From Sordaria brevicollis (lineage: Eukaryota; Ascomycota; Sordariomycetes; Sordariales; Sordariaceae), in NCBI GenBank assembly GCA_033439795.1, contig JAUTDP010000011.1:2418001-2482000 (forward strand): a stretch of DNA of 64,000 bases, read 5' to 3'. Under the pieces are notes generated by a model. It made no database searches. It saw nothing but the letters and a program-made list of their open reading frames with translations, and was not told the origin of the DNA. The translations under genes and the position numbers were made by a program. Every line of letters starts with the position of its first letter. Positions within the stretch are counted from its first letter, which is position 1. Shown here in pieces: positions 49,520-61,788 of the stretch.

Positions 49520-50290
49520 GTATTAAATTATCGATTACCGCAATTCTCTAATCGAAATCGTTTAACGGGAATATTCTCTCGTTTAAAAATTATATATTCT
49601 ATTATAATAATAAAGTACTTAACTTCTAGTAAAAAAATAATATATTTTTAAATAACTATTAATAATATAATTTAATTATATTTTAGTATTTTATAAATAT
49701 AATTATTAATAATGGTAATTCTATAAATCTCTTTTAAAAATTTTTTTAAATAAAGATTTATAAAGTATTTATTAAATATACATAGAGGCTTCGAAATTTT
49801 ACCAGTTCCGTTACTATTATTTAATTTATTTTAATATAAATAATAATAATAACGTTTTTACCTATTAGGTTTAGGCCTTTTTGGCCTATCCCTCTTATTC
49901 TAGAAGTATAAAATTTAATATTAATTATATTTAAAGTCAATTTTAATTATTTCGAACGGATCGCTTACTATAAAATAATATTCGCGGATAGTAATTATCC
50001 GTTTTAGAATATAAAGACCGCCGTTAAATATATTTAAAATAATTTATCTTCTTTTAATAGGGTTATAATTGCATTATTTACAACAGCTACCTTATAATAC
50101 AACTTCGGGCTTATTCCTATCCTTATTATTATTATTATTATTATTATTATCCCTATTATTTAATAGTAAAGAAGGAGGAAATAATAATAAAGAAGGAAGT
50201 AATAGCGAAGAAGGAAATAGTAGCGAGGAAGGAAATAATAATAAGAAAAGAGGTAACGGTAAAAAAGGGAATAATAAAGGATAAAATTTT
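49520..50290 (-). pseudogene. Mutator-like transposase relict, N-terminal part and low-complexity leader
   Basis: From about 49,990 down to 49,520 the minus strand carries a coherent frame (a conserved-looking FKRENIPVKRFRLENCG stretch near its end) that joins in frame with the 36,096 end when element 3 and one CTAA copy are removed. Above 50,050 lies a trinucleotide-rich stretch (50,120-50,280), Asn/Asp-rich on the minus strand and Leu then Gly/Asn/Glu-rich on the plus strand; the 71-codon plus frame there is a by-product of the repeat. The true start codon could not be fixed. Confidence 0.5.
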
Positions 50291-50859
50291 AATAAAGAGG
50301 ATTTACGCCGCTTTTCCTATTTTCGTTTCTTTATTAAAGGTTTTAATTCCGTAATAAAAAGTAAGAACGAAAATTCTAATTATATTATAATAAATATTAA
50401 TAAACTATTTTATTAAGGTTAAATATAGCGAAATCCTATATAGCGTTATAAATTTCGTAGAAAGAGAGGATTAGATTCTAATAATAATATTAATAATAAT
50501 ATTAAAAGAAATAATAATTTATTAAGAGGAATAATAAAAATAATAAAAGTATTTATAATATTTATATATTAATTTATAATATATTAATAGTAATATATAA
50601 TTATATATATTTATTTTCGTAATATTAAGGTTTATAAAGTTATATTATTTATAAAACTAAATTGTATTAAAATTTATAATTCTTAGGATATTATATAAAT
50701 AATTATATAAATAATACGCAATACGTTCGGACGAATACGATACGTACGCGAAGAGTACGGGCCGTGGATGCGTAGCGGAAAAAGATATAAAGGTATTAAA
50801 ATTATTAGTAGGCGCTTACGATTGACTTTTAGCGCTTATGAAAAAGTATTTGCGGAGGT
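50291..50859. other. Right subterminal region of the Mutator-like element
   Basis: AT-rich up to about 50,720, then less mutated sequence with short CGTAAGCGC/GCGCTTACG-like words that also occur near the left end (16,190-16,215). Such subterminal repeats may be transposase binding sites; this is inference. No coding frame is seen. Confidence 0.35.
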
Positions 50860-50930
50860 CTATTGTATTTGTACGGTGGCTTAATACTTGCCTAAAATGA
50901 ACTTTGCGCGGACTTGGATGCCGCTCCCCC
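50860..50930 (-). repeat. Right terminal inverted repeat of the Mutator-like transposon
   Basis: The reverse complement starts GGGGGAGCGGCATCC and matches the left repeat through the 45-bp core. The inner 15 bp differ from the left copy only by C-to-T and G-to-A changes, as if lightly mutated by RIP. The direct repeat CTACTG follows immediately outside. Confidence 0.9.
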
Positions 50931-53900
50931 TACTGCTAGCTTCCGACCCGGCCCCGTATCACTACTACCACTTCCGGGTTCCGGGCCACGGATCTGGCTT
51001 GGTGGGGTCACATATTCTGTGCACCTTTTCCAGATCTTGGTCAGTTTGAAGTTGTCATTACATGACGTTGATGTTGAATATGCAGGTCGAGGTATGACTG
51101 GAATGATTAAAGCAACCAGAAATCCAGAAGGGAAAAAAGAAGTGAGATTACACTGTCTCCAGATATGATGGGTGTAAGGGGCAAATTGCGCAGAAGAAAG
51201 CCGAAATAAATGGATGAAAAGAGTGAATGGTCAAACGAGGAGGATCTGGAAACATGTTAGCGTGTGGTGTCACAGCTTCCATGGCAATCCTCTGGTTCAT
51301 CACGATCACATAAAGAGTAGTAGCAAAGCTCGGGGTGGCATGCTAAATAAATAGGTATCCGTGAACATAAGGTGCGCTTTTACCCCGTGTCTACATTCTC
51401 TGGGTAAGAATCGCCTTGTATTCACATCTATGTCCATCAAAACCAAGGCAAAGGGGTCCAAAAGTTGAAACATATCAGCAGGTTAGAACAGTATCCAAAA
51501 GAAAAAAAGAAGAAAAAAACCAGAAGGTAAGAATGCAATATGCATGCTGCAAAACATCGTTTACACCCGTCAATAACGTTTTTGTCTGACCGGCGTTAGG
51601 TACGTATATGCCATAACTTTCCTATTCACACTCACTCATCCTAATTTATTTTTTATTACCTAGACCTCAATGGATGAGGACGGCATCAGTGCAGGTGACA
51701 TCCGTTTATCGATATAGTCTTCGGCAAAATCCAATATCTGGGTACGTACCATATCTCGCCAGATGTATGACACGCTCGCTAGGGTAGAATGGATACTATG
51801 GATATGGATGAGATACCCGAACAAGGCATTCCGTTTCCTGTTTCATGACGAGGGGTTGATGTACCCATGTAGCGCGCTGAATGGCTGATTTATGACCAGC
51901 CTATGGGCAGACAGTTGGGTGGCTGTGCGAAGCTTGGGCTGACGGGTTGAATGAAAATGGGTACGTATGTAGATGGATGGGTGGGAGAGTGGCAGGGTGC
52001 GATGTCAGATAATAAAGCCGAGGGATGTCGTGGTGTTGTACGTACCGTGACCGAAGTGATCCTAGATACAGCAGAAGAGGAAACGAGAAACTGACGCCCA
52101 TGCTTGGTGTAACATGTTTCTTTTCTTCTTTTTGTGAGCTCAATTCTCGAACCGTGGAAGCGAAGAAGCGAGTGTGGTAGGCAGGTTGGAATGCGTGTGG
52201 CTCACGGCTCAGCTGGGTCATTCCATTGTTTGTCGGAATGCTGGGTGAGATTGCTGGCAGCTTATGACAGATGGTTGGCTCGGGTCGTAAGGTGGGTGAA
52301 ATGATGGCGTGGGCGAGATGGGTAGGGTAGGCTCAGGTAGGGTACAGAGCAAATGATTCGCTTCGTCAAGATAGATGGCGTTGTACCATGGGTGGGAAAA
52401 AGAGACAGGCGGGATGAGATATAACGGTAGTGATGATAAACAGCAACAATATCCAATATCGGGTCGGTACTGCGTGTGCTATATATCCCATGGATATGAG
52501 GCGGTTTGAAACGACAGGCCGAAGTTTGACAAAGTGACATACGGAAGGACCAGTCGATGATGGTTGGTGTGGTGGTGTCCGATGGGCGTTTGCTGGAGGT
52601 GAGGTGAATCCCGTTTTATTAACCACCATGCATCCATGCATCCATCCCGCTTGTGATTGAGAGGGTTGCCACCATCCACGCAGTTGAGTGAGTGAGAGCC
52701 AAAAGAGAATTGGAAGATTGGAAAGGAAGATCACGCATGTGTCCCGAATGCGCGCGCGGGGCGTGTAAAGTGCGTGCGTCATGCTATGGTCGCTCGGCTC
52801 GTACTGCTTGAAATTTATGCGCTGTTCGTTGGCTGCCAGAACAGATGTCACTCGCACACACTGAACTGTATATCACACGCATGGGGTATCGCATATGCAG
52901 GTGTTTGGTTTCCAAAGGAATTGGGTGTGGTGTGTCTTGGCCTGTTCCTTTCTTTCCGATGGGGGTTTTTGGTCTGGAACAGAAAATGGCTTATAGCCAG
53001 GCCCAGAGTCGAACATCAATCCGAGGGAGGCTGAATACATCACCATCCATCCAATCTGCCATGGGGGATAATTGACCAGTTCCAGGCATATTGAGTCAAG
53101 GGGGGAAATGGCAGGGCTGCCCTCTTGTGAGTGTGATATCTTGTTGTCAGACGAAGGACACTCTGCGTGCGGGGGGAGTGAAAGCGGTTGGATATGTAAC
53201 GAAGAGATCTGATATCGTGTACCGTCTCGCCAGTAAATTATATCGACCGGTATGTTGTTGCACCGTCATTCAGAGCTCGTCGGCGGCCCAGTCCGGATGA
53301 AGGAGAACCAAAAACACTGATTACAGTGATCACCCTTTGTAGATGGGTGCAGAAAGTGGCAGACACACAAGCCGTGATTGTGTGGTTACGCAGTCGTTGT
53401 GCTGCATCCTTTCAACCATCGCCGGTCATATCCCGAACGGGGTCAGCCTGATCACTGGTCTCACGATGAGCCAGGTGGATGTTGAGCACGGGCCATTCTG
53501 GAGATGAAGCAGATGGAAGGAACAAGGGGCCCGGCTTGTGGTTGTGAGATGGGAAGGTGGGGTGACACAAGCCGACGGCCACAAGTGGGACCAAATGGAA
53601 GGAGAAGTGGACACAGATCCGCCGGGGAAAGAAACAGGGCGGACTCCGAGTTTGGAAGGCGAGGAAGGTTTGGATGAAATGCATCAGAAACCCTGATGTT
53701 GCCTCCGGCCGGCCACGAGATACTATTTCGGGGTTGAGCGCCGGAGGTGGGATTTGTCGTTGTTCGTCTTGCTTGTCCTTCAGCCCATTCTGACTTTTGA
53801 ATGCTGCTTTCGAATCGTCTTTTCAGTTGATAACTTGAAAATGCCCATGATTGAGTTGGGCGTGCGCATAGCAAGAGCAGGCGGGCTGGCGAACAATTAG

Positions 53901-56900
53901 AACAATCAAGGGGCTAGAATCTGTCGGAGTTGAGACGGGAACGGAATCGCGAGGAGTCGGGCCCGGAGTGGGGTTTGTTGCGGTACTTCCCGGTACACTC
54001 GTCGGAGTCCCTTACGTAAGATCCCTTGAGGTCTGCAGACTTTGATGAGCTCTTGCGGGCTGCGGCCGCCAAAGTCACGTGCCAGCCCAACTCTAACCGT
54101 TGCAACCCTCAAGATGGAATGGAAGAAAGCGAGGGGTTTGCCGAGCACTCATCCCGTCCATTGTGAACATGAAGTCAAGCGAATTGATAACGGCCTCTTC
54201 CGCATCCCTTCTCACTATCTTGAAGATTCCGTTCCCTTTCTTCCCTTCTGCCGTGTCTTTTGAGTTCACTACCCCTTGATGGCTCGGGGGCGATCTGCAC
54301 ATGTCCGAGGACGGCCGAGGGTGATAAAGTGGGCTTCGGCCGGTGTTCCAGCTCCGCATTCTTCATGACTTCATCAGCTACAGTACGGTACACGACGCTT
54401 GTCAGGATCGAGGATGGCGGGCGGATGCCGAGATTCCAGTGGACGGCGACGACAATATCGGTCGCAGCCTTCCTCCACCTTATTTTACCAGAGGCTCCAC
54501 CCCTCCAAAAAGAGGCTCAAATGGAAATCCGCTTCAAATTCCCCTCACCAAATTCCACCCGATGTGACGGTCCGGTTGGTGAGCTCGGGGCGCTACGACC
54601 ACCACAACGGGCGGGACCTGAGTTGTCACCACTTCAGGTCCGCAGGGCAGCCCGACCACTGCATCCGCGATTCAACGCCCCTCTCTGCACCTCCAATGGT
54701 ACGGGCATATCGCACAAAGCCCACGAGTTCTTGTTCTTGTACGTACGCACGTACGCAGCCGAGAGACGATGACAGGTTCTGATGCATGCTTTTGTTCTCA
54801 TGCAAACGACGAAGCATATATCGAACCACATGTCTTCGCCGAAAGAACGGGCCAAAAATCCACCCTCCCCCAAGAGAGCGAGGTTCAACTGCATCTCACG
54901 CGTATTTTATAGCGCCCCGACACAGAGTCGCTATTCAAGCACCTATCAACGCTGAATTACAATGGGTTTCATTGCATTTGCAGCAGAACAATCAGCACGT
55001 GAACAACGCCCTAGCGGGAACGGGGGCGCCTTTCACAGTTCTGGGTTCTGCCGAGTCCCCGCCCCTTGGTTCACAAGACAAGACATTCTGCCACCGTCGT
55101 TGTTGTGTCCCCAGGGATCAAATATCCGTCCTAGCGAATCTTACGCCCGAAGAACGCACGGTTGATTCGGTTATAAATTGCATGTCCCTCGACCAGTGCC
55201 ACCCTGAAGAAAGGACGAAGGCATCTCCCCCCCCCCCCACCCCCCGCCGTGGAGTTGTTGTCATCACAATGTCAGGCACCAGCAAGATATGATCTGGATT
55301 CCAAATTCAGACCAAGACAAAGAATTCTGTGCGCCACGTTTGCAGCCGAGCTGGCATGATGATGTCCGGATTCTGACCGTGGGAAATGGAAAGAGGCATG
55401 ATTGTGGCTTTAACGCCATCAAGCCTCTGGTGCTGCTCATTTGAGTGACTGGGCTTGAAATCCCACGGCGTGGCACAAATATTCCGAGCAGGTGGTTGGT
55501 TCAACGGCTTGGCTGCAAGGATTCATTTCAGAGGATCGACGCTGAGCAATCAAAGGAGATCAAATCGTCCGGCGCAAAACGCGGTCGTCTCAGACACAAC
55601 CGGGCCACAAGCCATCTCTCCTTATCACCCCGTGTGCACCCAGCACTGAGCAGCGGGCCAGCAGCACCCCAGGTTCCCTCGAGGCCAAGGGAATCGAACG
55701 GAACCCCTTGTTGGCAACCTTCCTCAGCAAGCAGCATCATGGGTTCAGCAGCCTGTCGAACAACCAGCCGAAAAATGCCAACGGGGACCAGCCCCCATTT
55801 GGGAATAGCAGTCTCACGATATTGATTGGGCCCCTGCCTTGCCGAACCGTTACACGAGGAGATGGCTCGTCACACAAGCCTTCGGTTATTAAGCTCTCGA
55901 AGGCTTGGAACGTCACATTGTTCCGAGCTCATTGAACCCTAACCCTGGACCATGGACTTGTACGATCGAACCGCCCATGCATCCCTTCAAGATATTATAT
56001 GGTCTTGCTTTTCCATCGTCGAGAAAGGTTATAATGACGCTGCACTCAAGTGACAGGCATGAGCGGATCTCGTAAGGCTCGAGACACTCCACAAAAGCTG
56101 GTCAAAACAGCCAAACGGGTTCCTCATGGAACAGGCAAGGTGACGCGAATCACTGATGCACCCAGTGGCGTCTGTTGTACACTTGGAAGGAATGTGGGCG
56201 CCCGAGCACTGGAGGGATAAACGATGTTTGGAAAAGGTACTACGAAGCCTCATACAAGTTGTGTGTCTGTCATTCACGACCGTTCCCTTCGTCTTCTTGA
56301 ACCCTCGCTGGATCCCGGCGGCAAGTGTCTCTCTCTAATCTGGAGAGTGTCATGCTGCATTCCAGCTCTTTCTTTCTCAGTTCTCACATCATCTTGCATG
56401 TGCGTCCTGGCTTTCCTTACAGAATTGCTACCTGCTTTGCATTTCCCAAACTTCATGTTCTTGCCTCAATTAATTTGACTGTCCCCTTCTCATCTACATG
56501 GCAGCACATTCATCATCCCCTTGGTGTGGTGTCTCGAACCGTTCGAATGCATATAACATATAGCATCAAGTGCTGTGGAACAGTGACACAGAACCCGAAC
56601 CTGTGCATCTACCGAATATGTAATGCGTGTAAATCCCAAGCACCAAGCAGACTGACTGCGCGAGAGTGTCGAGACATTGAAACAGGTCATGTCGTGTCCC
56701 TCACTCATATTTCCCTCCTATCTGTACTATCTAGTTTGCGTTGCTAAGTAGTCCCGAGGTTTTACGAACGGGGGAAGGGGGAGAGGACGTAGTACATGTA
56801 TCAATTGCCATCTTCCACTTTTCCACTTGATTCCTGTCGTCTGTGTCTCTTTCTTTGCAAATATTATATTCTCTTACCATGCTGTTTGTTTCAAGGTATT

Positions 56901-58451
56901 CCGGTTCCACGCCCATCTGCCAACGCAGGGTTATAGCTCTGCCATTTGCATCTATAGCCAGATAAATGCAGCCAAACGCAGCTGGCAGACCTGTAACCCT
57001 ACATAACTCGCACGGTTATGCCCGACCTGGAATTTGACTCTGACGAAAATCTATACGGTACTCCTGGCTGCAGGCAACTGCCATGTATGGAACCGAGGCC
57101 GAACTGCATATACGTCTCCCTTAGCAGCACAGGCTCGGCCTGGACGCATTTTTATATTTCATCTGTCCTTGGTCCTTTTCGCTTTACTTTGTGCGACTTT
57201 TTTTCATATTTGTCGGTTTCTTATCTCCATCTGCCAGTCTCGTCTGTCAGCAGTCTGCCATCTGTCAACCTGCTTGTGCATCCGGCGGTATGTATGCCTT
57301 TGTGTTACCATGTCACCACCTCTCACAATTGTTATGATGGACGAGTAGGCTAGACGGGGCCATGGATCGGGTGTATGCTGTGGAATGGTATGCGGACATG
57401 CGGTGGGCTCATAAATAAGGAAGGAAAGAAAGAAAGAAAAGGGATGACGAGTGACGGAATAACCTGTGACATCTGTGGACGACATCACATAGGGTTACTC
57501 GAGTTCGATTTACCTGCATACGTACACATCTTCTAGTGTGGTGTCGTGTGGTGTATTGGGGAAGGATATTGCTTGTTACTACAAATATCTTCCCATCAAG
57601 CCACAATCTAGGTGGGAATGGTATCTTCCCTCCTGGCATAAACGTTACACACCCATTCATTCTACGCTGGTCGAGTGGCTGGTGGGATTAAGTCGTCGGT
57701 CGCGCGAATTCTTCACCATGCTTATGTTCCCTTGGCCGCAATCGAGACAAGCCACAAGAACGCCTCACACCACTTTTTCACTGATAATACATGTAATCCC
57801 AACCATCCAGCAAACTTCGTGGCTTGATCTCAGGCCCTAGATCCTCCTCTATCTTACCCCTGACATACACAAAGCTGGCAGGTAACACACGCCCCTCTGC
57901 CCCTTCCTCACTGACCTTTTTTCGTCTGGCATGCATGCACACATATATCTCGGTGAGATTTAAAAGAGACAACATCCTCTCGCAAATCTAAGCAAAAGCC
58001 ACGAGGTCGAGCCCCAATATCCTACTTGGTATTTTTAGGAAGGAGTGCAAAATGCTACTTGGTGAAACGCACATAAGTCTATCACTTAAGTAGTGAGTCT
58101 TCCTTATCTCTTGTCTCAGTTACGTGACCCCATCCTTTCCCTTATTCAGCTTCAAGGAGATTATATCTCTCGTGGCTGGAAATGTGTCTCGCCTCGGATT
58201 GATTGCGGGTTCAGCCTCTTGTCTTTGCCTCATTCGGGACCGCAAAGGAGAGGCTGAGATCTGATCTGTTTGAGGACGAGACTTAACCACTTCGTGGCTT
58301 ATTATATCTCTGAGGCGGAATTATTGAATGCGTACGAGCTATCCAAGGGGCGGACGTTGGAAGTGCCCTTAATGTTTAAGGTAGGTAGGTATTGTACTGA
58401 CGGAATTGGACTAACATACTCTAGATAAGTGTGACTGTGATGAGGAATCTT
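50931..58451. other. Gene-poor flank right of the transposon nest
   Basis: Normal composition resumes immediately after the terminal repeat. Many short open frames exist on both strands (longest 170 codons at 54,260-54,772), but none has a domain, plausible splicing or coding bias. A C-run of 12 plus 7 interrupted by one A occurs at 55,227-55,246. I see no RNA gene. Confidence 0.5.
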
Positions 58452-58489
58452 GGGGGGGGGGGGGGGGGGGGGGGGGGGGTGGTGAGATC
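58452..58489 (+). repeat. Uninterrupted run of 38 G
   Basis: Thirty-eight consecutive G residues stand in otherwise ordinary intergenic sequence. Such tracts can form G-quadruplexes and are error-prone in both replication and sequencing, so the exact length is uncertain. Confidence 0.9.
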
Positions 58490-60604
58490 TCGTACAACAG
58501 ATGACAACCTTTGTTTTGGTAGGTAAGTACTTGAATTAGCTCACCTAAATGTCTGAAGGGATACACTTCATTTTACGCCCCCAGGGTCAACTAGTTGACC
58601 TCAGAGATACCTCGAAAGCGGGATAGTAGATTGTTCTCAGAGAGGAATCAGATATAGCTTGAAGTGCCGCCATGGTCATAAGCCCTGGAAGAATGAGTTG
58701 GAACATGTTGAACCATCACGGGCTTCGTTTAAACGGGAAAAAGAAAAGAAAAAAAAAAATCAAATACTAATAACCTATGCTAGTGACATACCTACATCGC
58801 ATCCTCCGCACTATACGCATATATATCACTTGGAGTGTGACCTCAACGACTATTTTCTCTCTATCCTCGATCATATTCGACCTCACATCGCCACTGCCGA
58901 GACCATTGGCTTTATCCTCCAACATCTTATCTCACCTCTCCCATACCTTACTTCGTTATGCTGTTTTGAGTATCCTCCTTGATCAGAAAATCTTCGCCTC
59001 CGCCGGCCTAGCTAATGATGATGTGCCCCTCACAAAACATCAAAATATATGGTAGTTCTCCAGGCTGCAGTGAAGCCAAACTTGCGGGTAAGATATATAC
59101 CTAATATATAAAAAGCGAAATTTGACGTGTTCCATATAACAGTTACCATCCTCAAAGTTCCCCCCACCTTGAGATCGGGATTTGGCCATGCAGATTGATA
59201 ATGGGTTTCGACCTATTTTTCTTTCTAACTAGAGATCGACGAACCCGAAAGTTGCGATTTGATATCTAGTTCTTGTTTCTGACTATTGCATCAAGAACAA
59301 CAGCAGGTCCTAGGTCTTGTTTTGTGCCAGGTACCCAAGTCCCTCGTTAACATCTTCTGATATCTGGTTACCCATCGTGTAGTTACCGTGTTGCGTGCGT
59401 GAGGAAGTTCACCCTTCCCAGCTCGTCATGCGGTTGCTTTCACACAGTCAATCCATATAACCTCAGATTATCACTTGACCTGCATGTAAGAAGTTATGTT
59501 TCCCATATTTATGTGCTTACCTACATGCTTGAGCTTGGGAAAGTTCGACACGTTCCCTTTCCCCGCTTATGTATACCCTATGCTTACTTACATACCTTGA
59601 GCTTAGGTAAAGCGGTAGGTTTGTATGTATGTATGCACAATGGACTCTAAAGACCTTGGCTGAAGGGGAAAGACACCTCGTTCCTAGTCTTCTTATTACC
59701 TTTTTCTCTGGAGAAGATGTGGATTTGTGCAAACCCTTTGATATCATAAACATTCTGGAAAATAAAAGGCTTTAACAAAAGGCTGTTTGTTCACATATAA
59801 TATGGTAAGTAAATTACGACCTGTTGCGGAAAAGCCACTTTGGCTCTCGACCTACATCCGCGAGACCGGCGGCCCTGGGAAACAAGTTATTCATTCATAC
59901 CTTTCTCTCTCTGTTCAAAATGACAGTAAACTTGAGAATGGTTTTGAGTTTTGACTGCGCTCACTCATGAAATAGAGAAGAAGCGTGTTTTCCCCCTTCG
60001 TACGAATGAGAGAGGGTCGGAGACGCTTTTATGTCTTCGCAATTAACGAATTTGCACGCCCAGTCAATGGAACCAAGCTTTCGTGGACCCAGACTCGTAA
60101 TTTGTGAAGTTCTTGATGATATTTCTGTCTCTCTCTCCGAGCGATTAACTACTTTCTGCTCTCTAATTATGCTGTAACGTGGCAAGCGTATGTGCTTGTC
60201 CTCAGATCCCACACGTGGTGGAATTGGCTGCACTCGTTCTGTCTAATATGATGTTCTCATCCTCCGCTTCCCCGCCGTCCTCACGGCCACTCTTCTGCTA
60301 CCCCTTCTCTTACTGCTACCCATCTCGTCAACCTACTTCCCTTCGGATTTGTTCTTTCTCTCTGCCGCAAGGCGTCAAAGACATGGTCTGGCACGACGGG
60401 TACACCAGCCCTTCAGCATTTCCAGCCTTGGCATCATGCTCCCCGTCTTCTTAGCCGCCTCCGTCCCCAACAAGTATTATCGCATTTCCATATGCCATGC
60501 ATCTCTTGATTAGAGAACCATTCTCTGTTCCCGCTCACTCCGATATTGAATGCATCGAGTCGGATCACCACTTGTTGTAGTCCTTTTCTTCCCCCTCCTG
60601 ATTT
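58490..60604. other. Intergenic, no gene supported
   Basis: Contains two imperfect direct copies of a roughly 30-bp sequence, GCTTACCTACATGCTTGAGC-like at about 59,515-59,543 and 59,582-59,612, and scattered TAGGTAGGT words. Also holds the 3' region of the gene ending at 60,605. Confidence 0.45.
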
Positions 60605-61788
60605 TTAAGCGCTGCTTCCACTTCCGTCCTTATCAGAGCTGGAGCCCGCCTCGCCCGTCGTCATCGTCTTCTGCGTGTTCGCCTGCGGTTGCGTCTGAAC
60701 GGTCGGGCCGGTGGCGGACGGAGCGGGGGGTTGAACAGCGGGCGGGGCTGGGTTGCTCGAGGCGCGAGCGGCGGCGCCGGCGGTGGCAGCATGCAGGCGC
60801 TGATCGAGGGCCTTAAGAGCCAGAGCCCTCCTGCGCTCGGCCTCGGCTCTTGCGCTGCCGGGCGCCCCGCGCTGATGGCTGTGGTGCGAGAAGGCGTTAT
60901 CGCCGCGGGCGGCTTGGATGTGATCTTGCGTAAAGGGCGTGCAGACGCGCATAGCGACTAACACGTTGAAGACGTTCCCGGAGATTCCAGCAACCACGGG
61001 CCGGACGGGACCGGGGAAGAACTCGGCAAAGGCGAAGGTCTCGCTAGCGTCACCACGGAGGGAGCTCGTCTGGGATTGGTCGAGGTCGGGGAAGACGGCC
61101 TTGTAGAAACGGAGGTAGGTCCAGCTCGTGATGAAGCCGTAGACCGCGAGTAAGAAGGATACAGTCGTGAGAATGGGCGTGAGGCACAAGGCGGTCACGA
61201 CACCGATGTAGAGGAGCGGGAAACGAGGAACGCGAAGCGAGAGAATGCCGCGGAAGAGGGTAACGGTGTGGGCGGGTACGAGCTGGCTGAAAGCGACGAG
61301 GAAGGAGATCTGGAGGGGGATCGTGCCGGCGATGGTCATGAGTCTGCGAGGACAAAGAGTTAGCCATAGCCAGCAGTAGGGAGTCTAAGCTGGCTTGGAT
61401 GGTATACGTACGTCCATCGTTCGTTCCTAGTAAAAGTGAAGAACAGGATCAAGGTCGCAAAGCAGAGAGCATTCGGGATCAAGGAGGAGACGAGCAGGAA
61501 CTTGGCGAGCTCTCGCGAGGACCAGGCACGCTCAAGGTAACGACCGCCATGGTAGAGTGTCAAGGCGGCGATGCTGAAGTTGAAGATGTTGCTCTCGACG
61601 AGGGTGGTCGTTACAAAGGTCCACGGATAGACGAGTGACAACTGGGGAATCAGGTTGAGATATGGGATGACAATCTCGGAGTGGGCTGTCCACTGGCGGT
61701 ATCGGATGGCAGCGCTGAGGACAGACTGGAGGCCGAGAGCGAACAGGCTGATGCGCGTCACAGGCGGGAGATTTATTCGGGGCGGCAT
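60605..61788 (-). CDS. TMEM115/DUF1751 family membrane protein, rhomboid-like fold, 371 aa
   Basis: Exon 1 is 61,788-61,412 and exon 2 is 61,343-60,605; the 68-nt intron (61,344-61,411) has donor GTACGT and acceptor CAG and splits a Thr codon in phase 2. The total of 1116 nt gives 371 codons plus stop. The protein starts MPPRINLPPVTRISLFALGL. The N-terminal 220 residues contain about six hydrophobic segments, with PWTFVTTTLVESNIFNF, the GGRYLERAWSSRELAKF motif and ...TIPLQISFLVAFSQLVP, which are characteristic of TMEM115 proteins, pseudo-rhomboids of the Golgi linked to retrograde transport in animals (yeast relative YOL107W). The C-terminal third is soluble: Arg/Ala-rich (RAEAERRRALALKALDQRL), then Pro/Ala/Thr/Gln-rich low complexity. 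No rhomboid catalytic Ser/His pair is evident. The family assignment is from recognised motifs. Confidence 0.9.

Larger units (their letters stand above)
16235..50720. other. RIP-mutated AT-rich heterochromatic island
   Basis: CpA and TpG dinucleotides are almost absent over most of this 34.5-kb stretch, while TpA is very frequent and CpG is retained. Stop codons within relict coding frames fall where Gln (CAA/CAG) or Trp (TGG) codons would be, the classical result of RIP acting on both strands. Composition changes abruptly at both ends, about 170-210 bp inside the terminal repeats. In Pezizomycotina such blocks are usually methylated, H3K9me3-marked heterochromatin; that state is inferred here. 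Confidence 0.92.
16064..50930 (-). mobile_element. Mutator-like DNA transposon (about 5.7 kb itself) split by three nested LTR retrotransposons
   Basis: The island is bounded by terminal inverted repeats at 16,064-16,143 and 50,860-50,930, with a perfect 45-bp core at 16,074-16,118 and 50,875-50,919. Outside them the flanks read CTACTACTG (left) and CTACTGCTA (right): a perfect 6-bp direct repeat CTACTG if the repeats start at GGGG, or 7 of 9 matching with only A/G differences, as expected of a worn 9-bp Mutator-type target duplication. Without the inserts (19,710-35,463 and 36,097-49,519) the element is about 5,690 bp. Its minus-strand frame encodes a RIP-damaged transposase with MULE hallmarks: a first-aspartate region resembling D-A-T-Y-K-T-N-R, a second region N/T-D followed by A.., and an NTTN..(E/K)SW motif. 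Classification as Mutator-like is inference from these motifs; the inverted repeats are directly visible. Confidence 0.8.

Noticed and set aside
49530..49800. Spaced similarity of a minus-strand frame to the histone H3 fold (Q, LQ, KR, I, K, L anchors)
   Set aside because: Only scattered residues match, a 6-residue insertion is needed, and the same frame runs directly into the MULE transposase, so it is more simply the transposase N terminus.
50069..50284. Plus-strand 71-codon frame with Leu run followed by Gly/Asn/Glu repeats
   Set aside because: It arises from trinucleotide-rich repeat sequence inside the transposon. The apparent signal-peptide look is a by-product of a TTA/TTG repeat.
52366..52857. 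163-codon minus-strand open frame right of the transposon nest
   Set aside because: No domain, no intron logic and no bias; one of many chance frames in this region.
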